Shown here: positions 53,675 through 62,048 of the stretch, in pieces | How the letters are laid out: each line of letters opens with the position of its first letter | How positions within the stretch are numbered: the first letter of the stretch is position 1 | Assembly (NCBI RefSeq): GCF_030466625.1 | Contig: NZ_JADEVT010000009.1 | Coordinates: 1-64,000, forward strand | Source of the DNA: Nocardioides sp. ChNu-153 | Lineage (GTDB): Bacteria; Actinomycetota; Actinomycetes; Propionibacteriales; Nocardioidaceae | Reading direction: 5' to 3' | DNA length: 64,000 nt | Notes under the pieces: generated by a model | Told to the model about the DNA's origin: nothing | What the model saw: the letters and a program-made list of their open reading frames with translations, nothing else | Database searches by the model: none | Translations under genes and position numbers: made by a program

Positions 53675-54397
53675 ATGACCACAGCGCGGCTCACGCTGCT
53701 GGGCGGCTTCGCGGTGACGTTCGAGGACGAGCCGCTGCGCGTCTCCCGCGCGGGTCAGCGGCTCCTGGCGCTGCTGTGCCTCGAGCGTCGTCGCGGTCGC
53801 GCGCCACGCTCTGCCGCGGCCGAGCGGCTCTGGCCGGACCTGCCTCCCGGACGCGCGGCGTCGAACCTGCGCTCCGTGCTGTGGCGCCTGCCCCGACCGC
53901 GCGGCCGGGTGCTCGTGCGCTCCGACTCGGCCTGCGTCTGGCTCGACCCCGACGTCGACGTCGACCTCGTGCGGGCCGAGGGTCTCGCGCAGGCCCTCTG
54001 CGCCGAGCCGCCGCCGGAGTCGGTCGACGAGGACCTCGGGCTCCTCGACCTCGACCTGCTGCCCGACTGGGACGAGCCGTGGCTCCACGTCGAGCAGGAG
54101 AGCTACCGCCAGAAGCGGCTGCACGCCCTGGAGCGGGGCGCGGTGGGCCTGCGGGGCGTCGGGCGCTACAGCGCGGCGCTCGCTGCCGGGCTCGCCGCGG
54201 TCCGGGCGGAGCCGCTGCGCGAGACCGCCCACCGCCAGGTCATCGAGGTGCACCTCGCCGAGGGCAACCACGCCGAGGCCCTGCGGCAGTACGACGGCTA
54301 CCGCCGCCTGCTCGCCACCGAGCTCGGCCTGCCCCCGTCGCCCGCGATCCGGGCCCTCGTCGGCCCGCTGCTCGGCCGCCCGCTCGACCACCGCTGA
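53675..54397 (+). CDS. SARP-type regulator (winged helix plus BTAD)
   Basis: A 240-residue SARP family activator without the AfsR-type NTPase. LTLLGGFAVTFEDEPLRVSR starts the winged helix, RLWPDLPPGRAASNLRSVLW is the recognition region, and the bacterial transcriptional activation domain follows with YSAALAAGLAAVRAEPLRET and HRQVIEVHLAEGNHAEALRQ ending in GLPPSPAIRAL. ATG at 53675 has a strong GGGGGAGG. No antibiotic cluster is adjacent; target genes unknown, with its own promoter a candidate. Confidence 0.88.
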   Translation: MTTARLTLLGGFAVTFEDEPLRVSRAGQRLLALLCLERRRGRAPRSAAAERLWPDLPPGRAASNLRSVLWRLPRPRGRVLVRSDSACVWLDPDVDVDLVRAEGLAQALCAEPPPESVDEDLGLLDLDLLPDWDEPWLHVEQESYRQKRLHALERGAVGLRGVGRYSAALAAGLAAVRAEPLRETAHRQVIEVHLAEGNHAEALRQYDGYRRLLATELGLPPSPAIRALVGPLLGRPLDHR

Positions 54398-54424
54398 GGC
54401 GCCCCGGCTGGCATGCTCGGACCC

Positions 54425-55195
54425 ATGAGCACCGACACCGCTGCCGCCGCCACCGCCCTCCTGCGCCTGCACACCGACCCGGCGATCCTCACCGTCGTCA
54501 ACGTGTGGGACTCCATCTCGGCGAAGGTCGTCACCGACCTGCCGGGCACGACCGCCCTGGCCACCGCGAGCCACTCCATCGCCGCCTCCCGCGGCTACGA
54601 GGACGGCGAGAACATCCCCGTCGACGAGATGGTCGAGGAGGTCCGCCGCATCGTCGCCGCCACCCACCTGCCCGTCACGGCCGACCTCGAGGGCGGGTAC
54701 GGCGACGCCGCCGCCACCGTGCGGGCCGCCATCGCCGCCGGGGCCGTCGGGGCCAACCTCGAGGACCAGCTGAAGCCCCTCGACGAGGCCGTCGCCCAGG
54801 TCGAGGCCGTCATGGCCGCGGCGGCCGACGCGGGCGTGCCCGACTTCGTGCTGAACGCGCGCACCGACGCGTTCGTCAAGGGCGCCGCCGACCCGCTGGC
54901 CGAGGCCGTCACCCGGGGCCGCGCCTACCTCGAGGCCGGCGCGCCCGTCGTCTTCGTGCCGGGCCCGCTCGACGAGGAGCAGATCGGCACGCTCGTCGAC
55001 GCCTTCGGCCCGCAGCGCCTGACGGTCATCGGCCTGCCCGGGGTGCCGTCGCCGTCGCGCCTGCAGGAGCTGGGCGTCGCCCGGGTGTCCTACGGCCCGC
55101 TCTCGCAGCGGGTGGCGCTGACCGCGCTGGCGGAGCTCGTCGAGGCGGTGCACGCCGACGGTGGTGTCCCGGAGGGGACGCGCCCGCTCAACTGA
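54425..55195 (+). CDS. Isocitrate lyase / PEP mutase family protein
   Basis: A 256-residue PEP mutase-ICL superfamily member. HTDPAILTVVNVWDSISAKV, TALATASHSIAASRGYEDGE, VTADLEGGYGDAAATVR and GANLEDQLKPLDEAVAQV are the typical blocks (the D-x-E-x-G-[YF] Mg site). The catalytic K-[KR]-C-G-H of isocitrate lyase is absent, so another C-C or P-C lyase such as methylisocitrate or carboxyphosphonoenolpyruvate-type is likely; FVLNARTDAF holds the conserved Arg. ATG at 54425, following the SARP gene by 27 bp. Confidence 0.87.
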   Translation: MSTDTAAAATALLRLHTDPAILTVVNVWDSISAKVVTDLPGTTALATASHSIAASRGYEDGENIPVDEMVEEVRRIVAATHLPVTADLEGGYGDAAATVRAAIAAGAVGANLEDQLKPLDEAVAQVEAVMAAAADAGVPDFVLNARTDAFVKGAADPLAEAVTRGRAYLEAGAPVVFVPGPLDEEQIGTLVDAFGPQRLTVIGLPGVPSPSRLQELGVARVSYGPLSQRVALTALAELVEAVHADGGVPEGTRPLN

Positions 55196-55206
55196 GGGTC
55201 CGCCGC

Positions 55207-55980
55207 TCAGCGCACCACCGCGACGAGCGCGACGCCCGCGAAGGCGAACAACCAGCTCGCCAGGCTGCCGACCAGGAAGTACTCCGTCACGTCGCTCGGC
55301 CCGCCCGGCGGCGGCGTCCCCGGCGTCGGCGCGCGCAGCTCGGGGAACCGCAGCAGGGCCTTGGCGGCGATGACGAGCGAGGCCCCGGTCAGGTTGCCGG
55401 CGAGGCCGAGGCCGACGACGACCACCCGCTCCATCGGGCCCAGCACCCGGCCGCCCTTCAGCTGCTTCTCGTTGTCGTGGGCGGGGACGCCCACGAGGTC
55501 GAGCAGGAGGCGCACGACGACGTTCGCGGTCGACACCTGCACCAGCAGCACCCCGGCGACGAGCAGCAGCAGGTCGGCGTCCGTGTCGGCCGCCACGCTC
55601 CGGTCCACCAGCCGCTCGAGCGCGGCGACCTCGCCCATGGCCGGGCCGCACAGCACGACCGCGACGAGCCCGGCCAGCAGCGCGACGTACGCCGTCGTGA
55701 ACAGCCAGCGGCCCCGCACCAGCGGGACCCCCGCCGGCAGGGCGCGGGCGCGGCCCAGCGCGGCGGCCGAGGCGAGCACCCACAGCGCGGCGGACGCCCC
55801 GACCCCGGCCCAGCCCCACCAGCCCCGGCCCGACGGGTCGGCCGCGAGCGCGGCGACGACGGTGCCGGCCAGCGTCGCCCCGGCGAGGGTGAGCCGCCGG
55901 CGCAGGCTGGTGAGGTCGCGGTGGGCGCGGAACAGGTCGCAGGCGCCCAGCAGCAGGAGCCAGGTCGCGACGCCGGTCAC
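55207..55980 (-). CDS. Membrane protein with DUF3307-like C-terminus
   Basis: A 257-residue protein with about seven hydrophobic segments. The C-terminal half, LKGGRVLGPMERVVVVGLGL then LVIAAKALLRFPELR and DVTEYFLVGSLASWLFAFAG, resembles the DUF3307 family. GTG at 55980 is taken as the start; it overlaps the stop of a 15-residue minus-strand reading frame. DUF3307 and SatD genes are usually adjacent in other bacteria, and a SatD gene lies 7.4 kb away here. Function unknown. Confidence 0.65.
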   Translation of the reverse strand: MTGVATWLLLLGACDLFRAHRDLTSLRRRLTLAGATLAGTVVAALAADPSGRGWWGWAGVGASAALWVLASAAALGRARALPAGVPLVRGRWLFTTAYVALLAGLVAVVLCGPAMGEVAALERLVDRSVAADTDADLLLLVAGVLLVQVSTANVVVRLLLDLVGVPAHDNEKQLKGGRVLGPMERVVVVGLGLAGNLTGASLVIAAKALLRFPELRAPTPGTPPPGGPSDVTEYFLVGSLASWLFAFAGVALVAVVR

Positions 55981-56113
55981 CGCGGGCCCCCGCCCGCCGG
56001 GACCCCCGAGGTCGACGTGTGCATGGCAGCAGCCTGCCCCACGCCACCGACGCTGTCGGTGCGAGGTCCGTCCCCGGAGCCGGGGTCTGGTCGCGCCTGC
56101 GAGGATGGCGCGC

Positions 56114-57454
56114 ATGAGCGACGAGACGAGCAACCCGGGAGCCGACGCGTCGTACGCCCCCTCCTACGACCCCGCCGCGGAGGTCGTGGAGCTGTGCCGC
56201 GACCTCATCCGCATCGACACCTCGAACTACGGCGACGACTCGGGGCCGGGGGAGCGGAAGGCCGCCGAGCACGTGGCCACCCTCCTCGACGAGGTGGGCA
56301 TCGAGGCGCGGCTCTACGAGTCGGAGCCCGGGCGCACGTCCGTGGTGGCGCGCTGGGGCGGGTCCGAGGGCGACCCGCTGCTGCTGCACGGCCACCTCGA
56401 CGTCGTCCCGGCCGCCGCCGAGGACTGGCAGGTGCACCCCTTCTCCGGCGAGGTGCAGGACGGCTACGTGTGGGGCCGCGGCGCCGTCGACATGAAGGAC
56501 TTCGACGCGATGCTGCTCTCCGTCGTCCGCGCCCGCGCCCGGGCCGGCCAGGTGCCCGACCGCCCGATGGTGCTCTGCTTCACCGCCGACGAGGAGGCCG
56601 GCGGCCACAAGGGCGCGCAGGTGCTCGTCGAGCAGCACGCCGACGAGCTCGCCGACTGCACCGAGGCCGTCGGCGAGGTCGGCGGCTTCAGCGCCACGGT
56701 GCGCGGTCGCCGGGTCTACCTCGTCGAGGCCGCCGAGAAGGGCATGGCCTGGATGAAGCTGACCGCGCGGGGCCGCGCGGGGCACGGCTCGATGGTCAAC
56801 ACCGAGAACGCGGTGACCGACCTCGCCGGGGCCGTCGCCCGCATCGGTGCCCACCAGTGGCCCGTGCGGCTCACCCCCACGATGGAGGTCCTCCTCGCGA
56901 CCATCGGCGAGCTCGCCGGCGTGCCCGCCACGCCGGAGAACGCCCCCGCGCTGGTCGAGGAGTTCGGCGGTGCCGCGCGCATGCTCGGCAACGTGATCCG
57001 CAACTCCACCAACCCGACGATGCTGAGCGCCGGCTACAAGGTCAACGTCGTTCCGACGGAGGCGACCGCACACGTGGACGGCCGCTTCCTGCCCGGCTTC
57101 GAGGACGAGTTCTTCGCCACCCTCGCCGAGCTGACGGGGGAGGACGTCGAGATCGACTTCGTCTCCCACCAGCAGCCGTGGGAGACGCCGTACGACGGCG
57201 ACCTCGTCGACGCGATGAGCCGCAGCCTGCTGGCGGAGGACCCCGACGCCCTCGTGGCGCCGTACCTCATGAGCGGGGGCACCGACGCGAAGCACTTCCG
57301 CCAGCTCGGGATGCGCTCCTACGGCTTCGCGCCGCTGCGCCTGCCCGCCGACCTCGACTTCACCGCGCTGTTCCACGGTGTCGACGAGCGGGTGCCGGTC
57401 GACGCGCTCGAGTTCGGCGCGCGGGTGCTCGACCGGTTCCTCGGCGACGCCTAG
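56114..57454 (+). CDS. M20/M25/M40 family metallopeptidase
   Basis: A 446-residue zinc peptidase of the ArgE/DapE/CPG2 family. LLLHGHLDVVPA (metal His), WGRGAVDMKDFDAM (bridging Asp), CFTADEEAGGHKGAQV (catalytic Glu pair) and YLMSGGTDAKHFRQLG (late His) are all present, and RAGHGSMVN marks the dimer domain. It is probably an aminoacyl or dipeptide hydrolase in the cytosol. ATG at 56114 with GAGG upstream; its end overlaps the convergent DUF5703 gene by 4 bp. Confidence 0.9.
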   Translation: MSDETSNPGADASYAPSYDPAAEVVELCRDLIRIDTSNYGDDSGPGERKAAEHVATLLDEVGIEARLYESEPGRTSVVARWGGSEGDPLLLHGHLDVVPAAAEDWQVHPFSGEVQDGYVWGRGAVDMKDFDAMLLSVVRARARAGQVPDRPMVLCFTADEEAGGHKGAQVLVEQHADELADCTEAVGEVGGFSATVRGRRVYLVEAAEKGMAWMKLTARGRAGHGSMVNTENAVTDLAGAVARIGAHQWPVRLTPTMEVLLATIGELAGVPATPENAPALVEEFGGAARMLGNVIRNSTNPTMLSAGYKVNVVPTEATAHVDGRFLPGFEDEFFATLAELTGEDVEIDFVSHQQPWETPYDGDLVDAMSRSLLAEDPDALVAPYLMSGGTDAKHFRQLGMRSYGFAPLRLPADLDFTALFHGVDERVPVDALEFGARVLDRFLGDA

Positions 57455-57687
57455 CTCGCCCAGAGGGTCGGGCGCTGGCGGATGATCTTGCGGCGCACGA
57501 CGACACGCCGCACGCCGTCGGTGGCGATCCGCACGCGGTCGAGCTCCCACCCGCCGTGCTCGGCCATCTCGACGAGCGCCTGGCGCACCGCGTTGCGGGA
57601 CAGGTGGCGCGAGAGCACCACGTCGCGGTACTCCCACTCCACTCCCGGGGAGAGCGTGCGGCGGGGACGCTGGGGCGGTCGGGTCAC
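57451..57687 (-). CDS. DUF5703 family protein
   Basis: A 78-residue actinobacterial DUF5703 protein: WEYRDVVLSRHLSRNAVRQA, then MAEHGGWELDRVRIATDGVR and RRVVVRRKIIRQRPTL. Function unknown; small and soluble. GTG at 57687 has GGAGGTGA 5 nt upstream, which is preferred to the GTG three codons earlier. Its last 4 bp overlap the peptidase stop. Confidence 0.85.
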   Translation of the reverse strand: MTRPPQRPRRTLSPGVEWEYRDVVLSRHLSRNAVRQALVEMAEHGGWELDRVRIATDGVRRVVVRRKIIRQRPTLWAS

Positions 57688-57726
57688 GCAGGTCACCTCC
57701 GGGGGCGGGTGGGGCTCGGGCGGGAC

Positions 57727-58686
57727 TCAGTCGAGGGCGGACACGTCGTCCAGGGCGTCGGCGATCTCGGCCGGCAGCACCTTGTCCTCGACACCGAGGA
57801 CCGAGCGTAGCTGGGCGGCGGTACGCGCCCCGACCACCGGTGCGGTGACGCCGGGGCGGTCGCGCACCCACGCCAGGGCGACCTCGGCGGGGGACCAGCC
57901 GAGCCCGTCGGCCGCCTTCACCACCGACTCGACGACGCCACGGGAGCGGTCGTCGAGGTAGGGCTCGACGAACGAGGCCAGGTGGGACGTCGCGGCGCGC
58001 GAGTCGGTCGGCGTGCCGGTGCGGTACTTGCCCGTCAGCACGCCGCGCCCCAGCGGCGACCACGGCAGCAGGCCCAGCCCCAGGTGCTCGGCGGCCGGCA
58101 CGACCTCGACCTCGACGGCGCGGTTGAGCAGGGAGTACTCGACCTGCAGCGAGGCCAGCGGCGCCCGGCCCGGCACGGCCTGCTGCCACGTCGCGGCGCG
58201 GGCCACCTGCCAGCCGGTGTAGTTCGAGACCCCCGCGTAGAGCGCCCGACCGGTGGCCACCGCGTGGTCCAGCGCGGCGAGGGTCTCCTCGAGCGGCACG
58301 TCGTCGGACCACACGTGCACCTGCCACAGGTCGACCCGGTCGGTGCCGAGGCGGCGCAGGGAGGCGTCCAGGGTGGTGAGCAGGGCCCGGCGCGAGGTGT
58401 CACGGGCGCCACGGCCGGGGGTGCCGCGGCGCTGGCCCAGCCCCGCCTTGGTCGCCAGCACGACGTCGTCGCGGGCCACCACGTCGCCCAGCAGGGACCC
58501 GAGCAGCTCCTCGGCGGCGCCGTCGCCGTACGCCGCCGCGGTGTCCAGCAGCGTGCCGCCGCGCTCGGTGAAGGCGCCCAGCGCCTCGCGCGCCTCGTGC
58601 TCGTCGGTGTCGCGGCCCCAGGTCATGGTGCCCAGCCCCAGGCGTGAGACGCGCAGGCCCGTCGCGCCGACCGTTCGCTGATGCAT
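57727..58686 (-). CDS. Aldo/keto reductase
   Basis: A 319-residue NADPH-dependent aldo/keto reductase. The catalytic set fits LLDTAAAYGDGAAEE (Asp, Tyr), VLATKAGLG (Lys) and DLWQVHVWS (His). GVSNYTGWQ and LLPWSPLGRGVLTGKY are typical, and the C-terminal NADP site PVVGARTAAQLRSVLG. Substrate unknown. ATG at 58686 is 7 nt from TAGGTT on the minus strand (58694-58699), so leaderless; 129 bp from the divergent uppP. Confidence 0.9.
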   Translation of the reverse strand: MHQRTVGATGLRVSRLGLGTMTWGRDTDEHEAREALGAFTERGGTLLDTAAAYGDGAAEELLGSLLGDVVARDDVVLATKAGLGQRRGTPGRGARDTSRRALLTTLDASLRRLGTDRVDLWQVHVWSDDVPLEETLAALDHAVATGRALYAGVSNYTGWQVARAATWQQAVPGRAPLASLQVEYSLLNRAVEVEVVPAAEHLGLGLLPWSPLGRGVLTGKYRTGTPTDSRAATSHLASFVEPYLDDRSRGVVESVVKAADGLGWSPAEVALAWVRDRPGVTAPVVGARTAAQLRSVLGVEDKVLPAEIADALDDVSALD

Positions 58687-58815
58687 GCGGGCCAACCTAT
58701 CCACCCCGGTGCCGCGCGGCGCGCGAGGACGCGCCGCCACCGTGAGGTGACCCACACCGCACGCGCCGGCCGCCGCGGGCCGCGCCCCACCAGCGGCCCC
58801 GTAGGCTCACCGCCC

Positions 58816-59640
58816 GTGTGGGACTACCTCCAGGGCGTCGTGCTCGGCATCATCCAGGGACTGACCGAGTTCCTGCCGATCTCGAGCAGCGCGCACCTGC
58901 GCATCTTCCCGGAGCTCCTCGGCTGGGAGGACCCCGGCGCGGCGTTCACGGCCGTGTGCCAGATCGGCACTGAGCTCGCCGTGCTCCTCTACTTCCGCAA
59001 GGACATCTGGCGCATCGCCTCGTCGTGGCTGCGCTCCTTCGTGCGGCCCGAGCTGCGCGGCCACCTCGACACGCGCATGGGGTGGTTCATCATCGTCGGC
59101 TCGCTGCCGATCGTGCTGCTGGGCCTGCTCTTCGAGGACGCGATCGACAGCGCCCTGCGGAGCCTGTGGATCGTCGCCACGATGCTGGTCGTGCTCGGCA
59201 TCGTGCTGGGCGTCGCCGACCGCTACGGCTCCACCGAGCGCACCCTCAAGGACCTGACGGCCGGGCACGCCGTCCTCATGGGCCTCGCGCAGGCGGCCGC
59301 GCTCGTGCCCGGCGTCTCCCGCTCCGGCGCCACCATCTCGATGGGCCGGGCCCTGGGGTACGAGCGGGAGGTCACCGCCCGCTACGCCTTCCTGCTCGCG
59401 ATCCCCGCCGTCCTGGGCGCCGGGGTCTACAAGCTCAAGGACGTCCCGGGCTCCGACAACCCCTACGGCTGGGGTCCGACGATCACCGCGACCGTCGTGT
59501 CCTTCTTCGTCGGGTACGCCGTCATCGCGTGGCTGCTGCGCTACGTCTCCACGCGGTCGTTCCTGCCCTTCGTCACCTACCGCGTCGTCCTGGGTTTCGG
59601 CGTCATGGGCCTGCTCGCGGCGGGCGTGCTGAGCGCCTGA
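58816..59640 (+). CDS. uppP: Undecaprenyl-diphosphatase (bacA/uppP)
   Basis: A 274-residue membrane enzyme that recycles undecaprenyl diphosphate for cell-wall synthesis. GIIQGLTEFLPISSSAHLRI (E-x3-E region and S-S-S-A-H) and LVPGVSRSGATISMGRALGY (P-G-x-S-R-S-G) are the catalytic motifs. About eight hydrophobic segments. GTG at 58816 is 8 nt from TAGGCT, so leaderless. Sequence and length are normal for BacA-type enzymes, which confer bacitracin tolerance. Confidence 0.95.
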   Translation: MWDYLQGVVLGIIQGLTEFLPISSSAHLRIFPELLGWEDPGAAFTAVCQIGTELAVLLYFRKDIWRIASSWLRSFVRPELRGHLDTRMGWFIIVGSLPIVLLGLLFEDAIDSALRSLWIVATMLVVLGIVLGVADRYGSTERTLKDLTAGHAVLMGLAQAAALVPGVSRSGATISMGRALGYEREVTARYAFLLAIPAVLGAGVYKLKDVPGSDNPYGWGPTITATVVSFFVGYAVIAWLLRYVSTRSFLPFVTYRVVLGFGVMGLLAAGVLSA

Positions 59641-59684
59641 GCGCGTGAGCGCGCCGGGGGTCGGGCGTAGGGCGTCGGCGGCGC

Positions 59685-60662
59685 CTACATCCAGCCCGAC
59701 CGCTTGAACTGCCACCACAGGAACCCGGAGATCAGCACCATGAGGGCCAGGGCCATCGGGTAGCCGAGCGTCCAGTGCAGCTCGGGCATGTGGTCGAAGT
59801 TCATCCCGTAGACCGCGGCCACGAGCGTCGGCCCCGCCACGAGGGCGACGCCGGACGAGATCCGGCGCATGTCCTCGTTCTGCTGCACCGAGATGCGGGC
59901 CACCTGGGCGTCGAAGGCCGCCGCGAGCAGGCCGTCGAGGTACTCCACCACCTCCGTCACCCGCGTGAGGTGGTCGGCGACGTCCCGGAAGTACGGTGCC
60001 GCCTCGTCCGCCACGCCGTCGACGTCGCCGGCCACGATGCGGCGCAGCGGCTCGCGCAGCGGCAGCACGGCCCGACGCACCTCGGCCAGCTCGCGCTTGA
60101 GCGTGTAGATGCGGGCCGTGTCGTCGGTGCGCACCGGTGAGAACACCGACGCCTCGACCTCGTCGACGTCCACCTCGAGGCTCGTCCCGACCTCCGCGTA
60201 GTCGTCGACGACGCGGTCGCACAGGACGTAGAGCACCGCGGACGGCCCGTGGCTCAGCACCGACGCGCGCCGCTCCAGGTCGAGCCGCACGCCGTGGAGC
60301 TCGCTGCCGGCGCCGTGGCGGACGTGGACGACGAAGTCGCGCCCCACGAAGACGGCGATCTCGCCGGTCTCGACGGCGTCCTCGGCGTCGACGTACCACA
60401 GCGTCTTGAGCACGACGAAGAGCTGGTCGTCGTAGCGCTCGAGCTTGGGCCGCTGGTGGGCGTTGACCGCGTCCTCGACCGCCAGCGGGTGCAGGCCGAA
60501 GTGCTGCGCGACCTCGCCCATCTCCGCGGCGTCGGGCTCGAACAGGCCGACCCACACGAAGTCGCCCGGCTCCCGTGCGGCGATCACGCCGGCGAGGTCG
60601 CTGGCGGCGCAGTCCACCTCGACCCGCCGCCCGGCGCGGTAGAGGGCGTTGTCCACGATCAC
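59685..60662 (-). CDS. corA: CorA family magnesium/cobalt transporter
   Basis: A 325-residue CorA-type channel with a long cytosolic N-terminal domain and two C-terminal membrane helices. The selectivity motif is VYGMNFDHMPEL. GTG at 60662 is chosen because TAGGTT lies 6 nt upstream on the minus strand (60669-60674) and a GTG two codons earlier would overlap that -10. It is divergent from the phosphatase gene with only 35 bp between starts. Confidence 0.92.
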   Translation of the reverse strand: MIVDNALYRAGRRVEVDCAASDLAGVIAAREPGDFVWVGLFEPDAAEMGEVAQHFGLHPLAVEDAVNAHQRPKLERYDDQLFVVLKTLWYVDAEDAVETGEIAVFVGRDFVVHVRHGAGSELHGVRLDLERRASVLSHGPSAVLYVLCDRVVDDYAEVGTSLEVDVDEVEASVFSPVRTDDTARIYTLKRELAEVRRAVLPLREPLRRIVAGDVDGVADEAAPYFRDVADHLTRVTEVVEYLDGLLAAAFDAQVARISVQQNEDMRRISSGVALVAGPTLVAAVYGMNFDHMPELHWTLGYPMALALMVLISGFLWWQFKRSGWM

Positions 60663-60697
60663 GGGCACAACCTAGGCCCCCCGATACTGTCGGGCCC

Positions 60698-61459
60698 ATG
60701 CCGACCGTCATCCTCCAGCGCCACGGCCGCACCACGGCGAACGCCGGCGGTGTGCTCGCGGGGCGCACGCCGGGCGTCCGCCTCGACGCCACCGGGGAGC
60801 GCCAGGCGGAGGACGCCGCCGCCCGGCTCGCCGTCGTGCCGCTCGCCGCCCTCGTCTCCAGCCCCCAGGAGCGGTGCCGGCAGACCGCGTCGTACGTCGC
60901 CGCCCACCGCCCCGCGGACGCCCCGGCCCGCCCGGAGGTCGAGGTGGACGAGGGGCTCGCCGAGTGCGACTACGGCGACTGGCAGGGCAGCCCGATCGCG
61001 GAGCTCGCGAAGGACCCGCTGTGGAAGGTCGTGCAGCAGCAGCCGTCCGCCGTGCGGTTCCCCGGCGGCGAGACCCTGCGGGCGATGCAGCAACGCGCGG
61101 TCGAGGCGGTCCGCCGCCGGGACGCAGAGGTGGCAGCCGCCCACGGCGACGGCGCCGTCTGGCTCGCCGTCACCCACGGCGACATCGTCAAGGCCGTGCT
61201 CGCCGACGCGCTCGGGCTGCACCTCGACCTGTTCCAGCGGCTGCACGCCGACCCGGCGTCGCTCACGGTGATCCGCTACACCGCCGCGCGCCCGATGGTG
61301 CTGCAGACCAACACGCACTCCGGCGACCTGTCCTGGCTGGCCGCGCCGCCCGCCACGGCCACCCCCGCGGCGTCCGGCGCGGGCGCCACCGGCGCCGACG
61401 CGGGGGACGCGGTCGTGGGGGGCGGCGCCGGGCCCGACGCCCCGCCACCCGCCCCCTAA
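60698..61459 (+). CDS. Histidine phosphatase family protein (MSMEG_4193 type)
   Basis: A 253-residue 2-His phosphatase. VILQRHGRTTANAGG is the RHG catalytic motif, LVSSPQERCRQTASYV the next block, and LAVTHGDIVKAVLAD the second His. The C-terminal 40 residues are Ala/Gly/Pro low-complexity. In actinobacteria this gene sits next to DUF3090 and SCO1664 before mshC, as here, so a link with inositol or mycothiol metabolism is possible but unproved. ATG at 60698 is 7 nt from TACTGT, so leaderless. Confidence 0.9.
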   Translation: MPTVILQRHGRTTANAGGVLAGRTPGVRLDATGERQAEDAAARLAVVPLAALVSSPQERCRQTASYVAAHRPADAPARPEVEVDEGLAECDYGDWQGSPIAELAKDPLWKVVQQQPSAVRFPGGETLRAMQQRAVEAVRRRDAEVAAAHGDGAVWLAVTHGDIVKAVLADALGLHLDLFQRLHADPASLTVIRYTAARPMVLQTNTHSGDLSWLAAPPATATPAASGAGATGADAGDAVVGGGAGPDAPPPAP

Positions 61460-61469
61460 GGTTGCTGGC

Positions 61470-62048
61470 ATGCCTCCCGTGGTGCACCGCTTCGACCCCC
61501 CGGACCGCTTCGTCGTCGGCACGGTGGGGGAGCCGGGCTCGCGCACGTTCTTCCTGCAGGCCCGCGCGGACGTGCGCGTGGTGTCGGTCTCTCTGGAGAA
61601 GCAGCAGGTCCTCGCCCTCGCCGAGCGCGTCGACGAGCTCCTCGACGAGGTCATGGGCAGCGACCAGCACACCGGGATCGTGCCCGCGCTGGCGCCCGTC
61701 GACCTGGTCGACAACGACCCGCTCGACCAGCCCATCGAGGACGAGTTCCGCGCCGGCACCATGACGCTGTCGTGGGACCCGGCCGACGACCGCATCGTCA
61801 TCGAGGTCTTCCCCTTCACCGAGGAGGCGCTCATCACCCCCGGCCAGCCGGAGGAGGAGATCGACGAGCCCGAGCCGGACGAGATCCTGCTGGTGCGGGT
61901 CTCCGCCGGCGCCGCCCGGGCCTTCGTCCAGCGCGCCGTCTCGGTGGTCGAGGCCGGCCGACCCACCTGCCCGTTCTGCGCCGAGCCGATCGACCCCGAC
62001 GGCCACCTGTGCGTCCGGGCCAACGGCTTCCGCCGCCGCGACCCGTGA
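61470..62048 (+). CDS. DUF3090 family protein
   Basis: A 192-residue actinobacterial DUF3090 protein: FDPPDRFVVGTVGEPGSRTF, SLEKQQVLALAERVDELLDE and RPTCPFCAEPIDPDGHLCVR (a CxxC...C zinc-like C-terminus). Function unknown. ATG at 61470 is 7 nt from TAAGGT, which overlaps the phosphatase stop, so it has its own leaderless promoter. It is coupled to SCO1664 (GTGA). Confidence 0.93.
   Translation: MPPVVHRFDPPDRFVVGTVGEPGSRTFFLQARADVRVVSVSLEKQQVLALAERVDELLDEVMGSDQHTGIVPALAPVDLVDNDPLDQPIEDEFRAGTMTLSWDPADDRIVIEVFPFTEEALITPGQPEEEIDEPEPDEILLVRVSAGAARAFVQRAVSVVEAGRPTCPFCAEPIDPDGHLCVRANGFRRRDP

Noticed and set aside
55978..56023. A 15-codon minus-strand leader frame ending at the start of the DUF3307-like gene
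   Set aside because: The stop overlaps the GTG, which is attractive, but the peptide is low-complexity and no ribosome site is visible.
53564..58327. A 4.7-kb minus-strand frame across the SARP, PEP mutase and peptidase genes
   Set aside because: It is an antisense shadow of well-supported genes in other frames.
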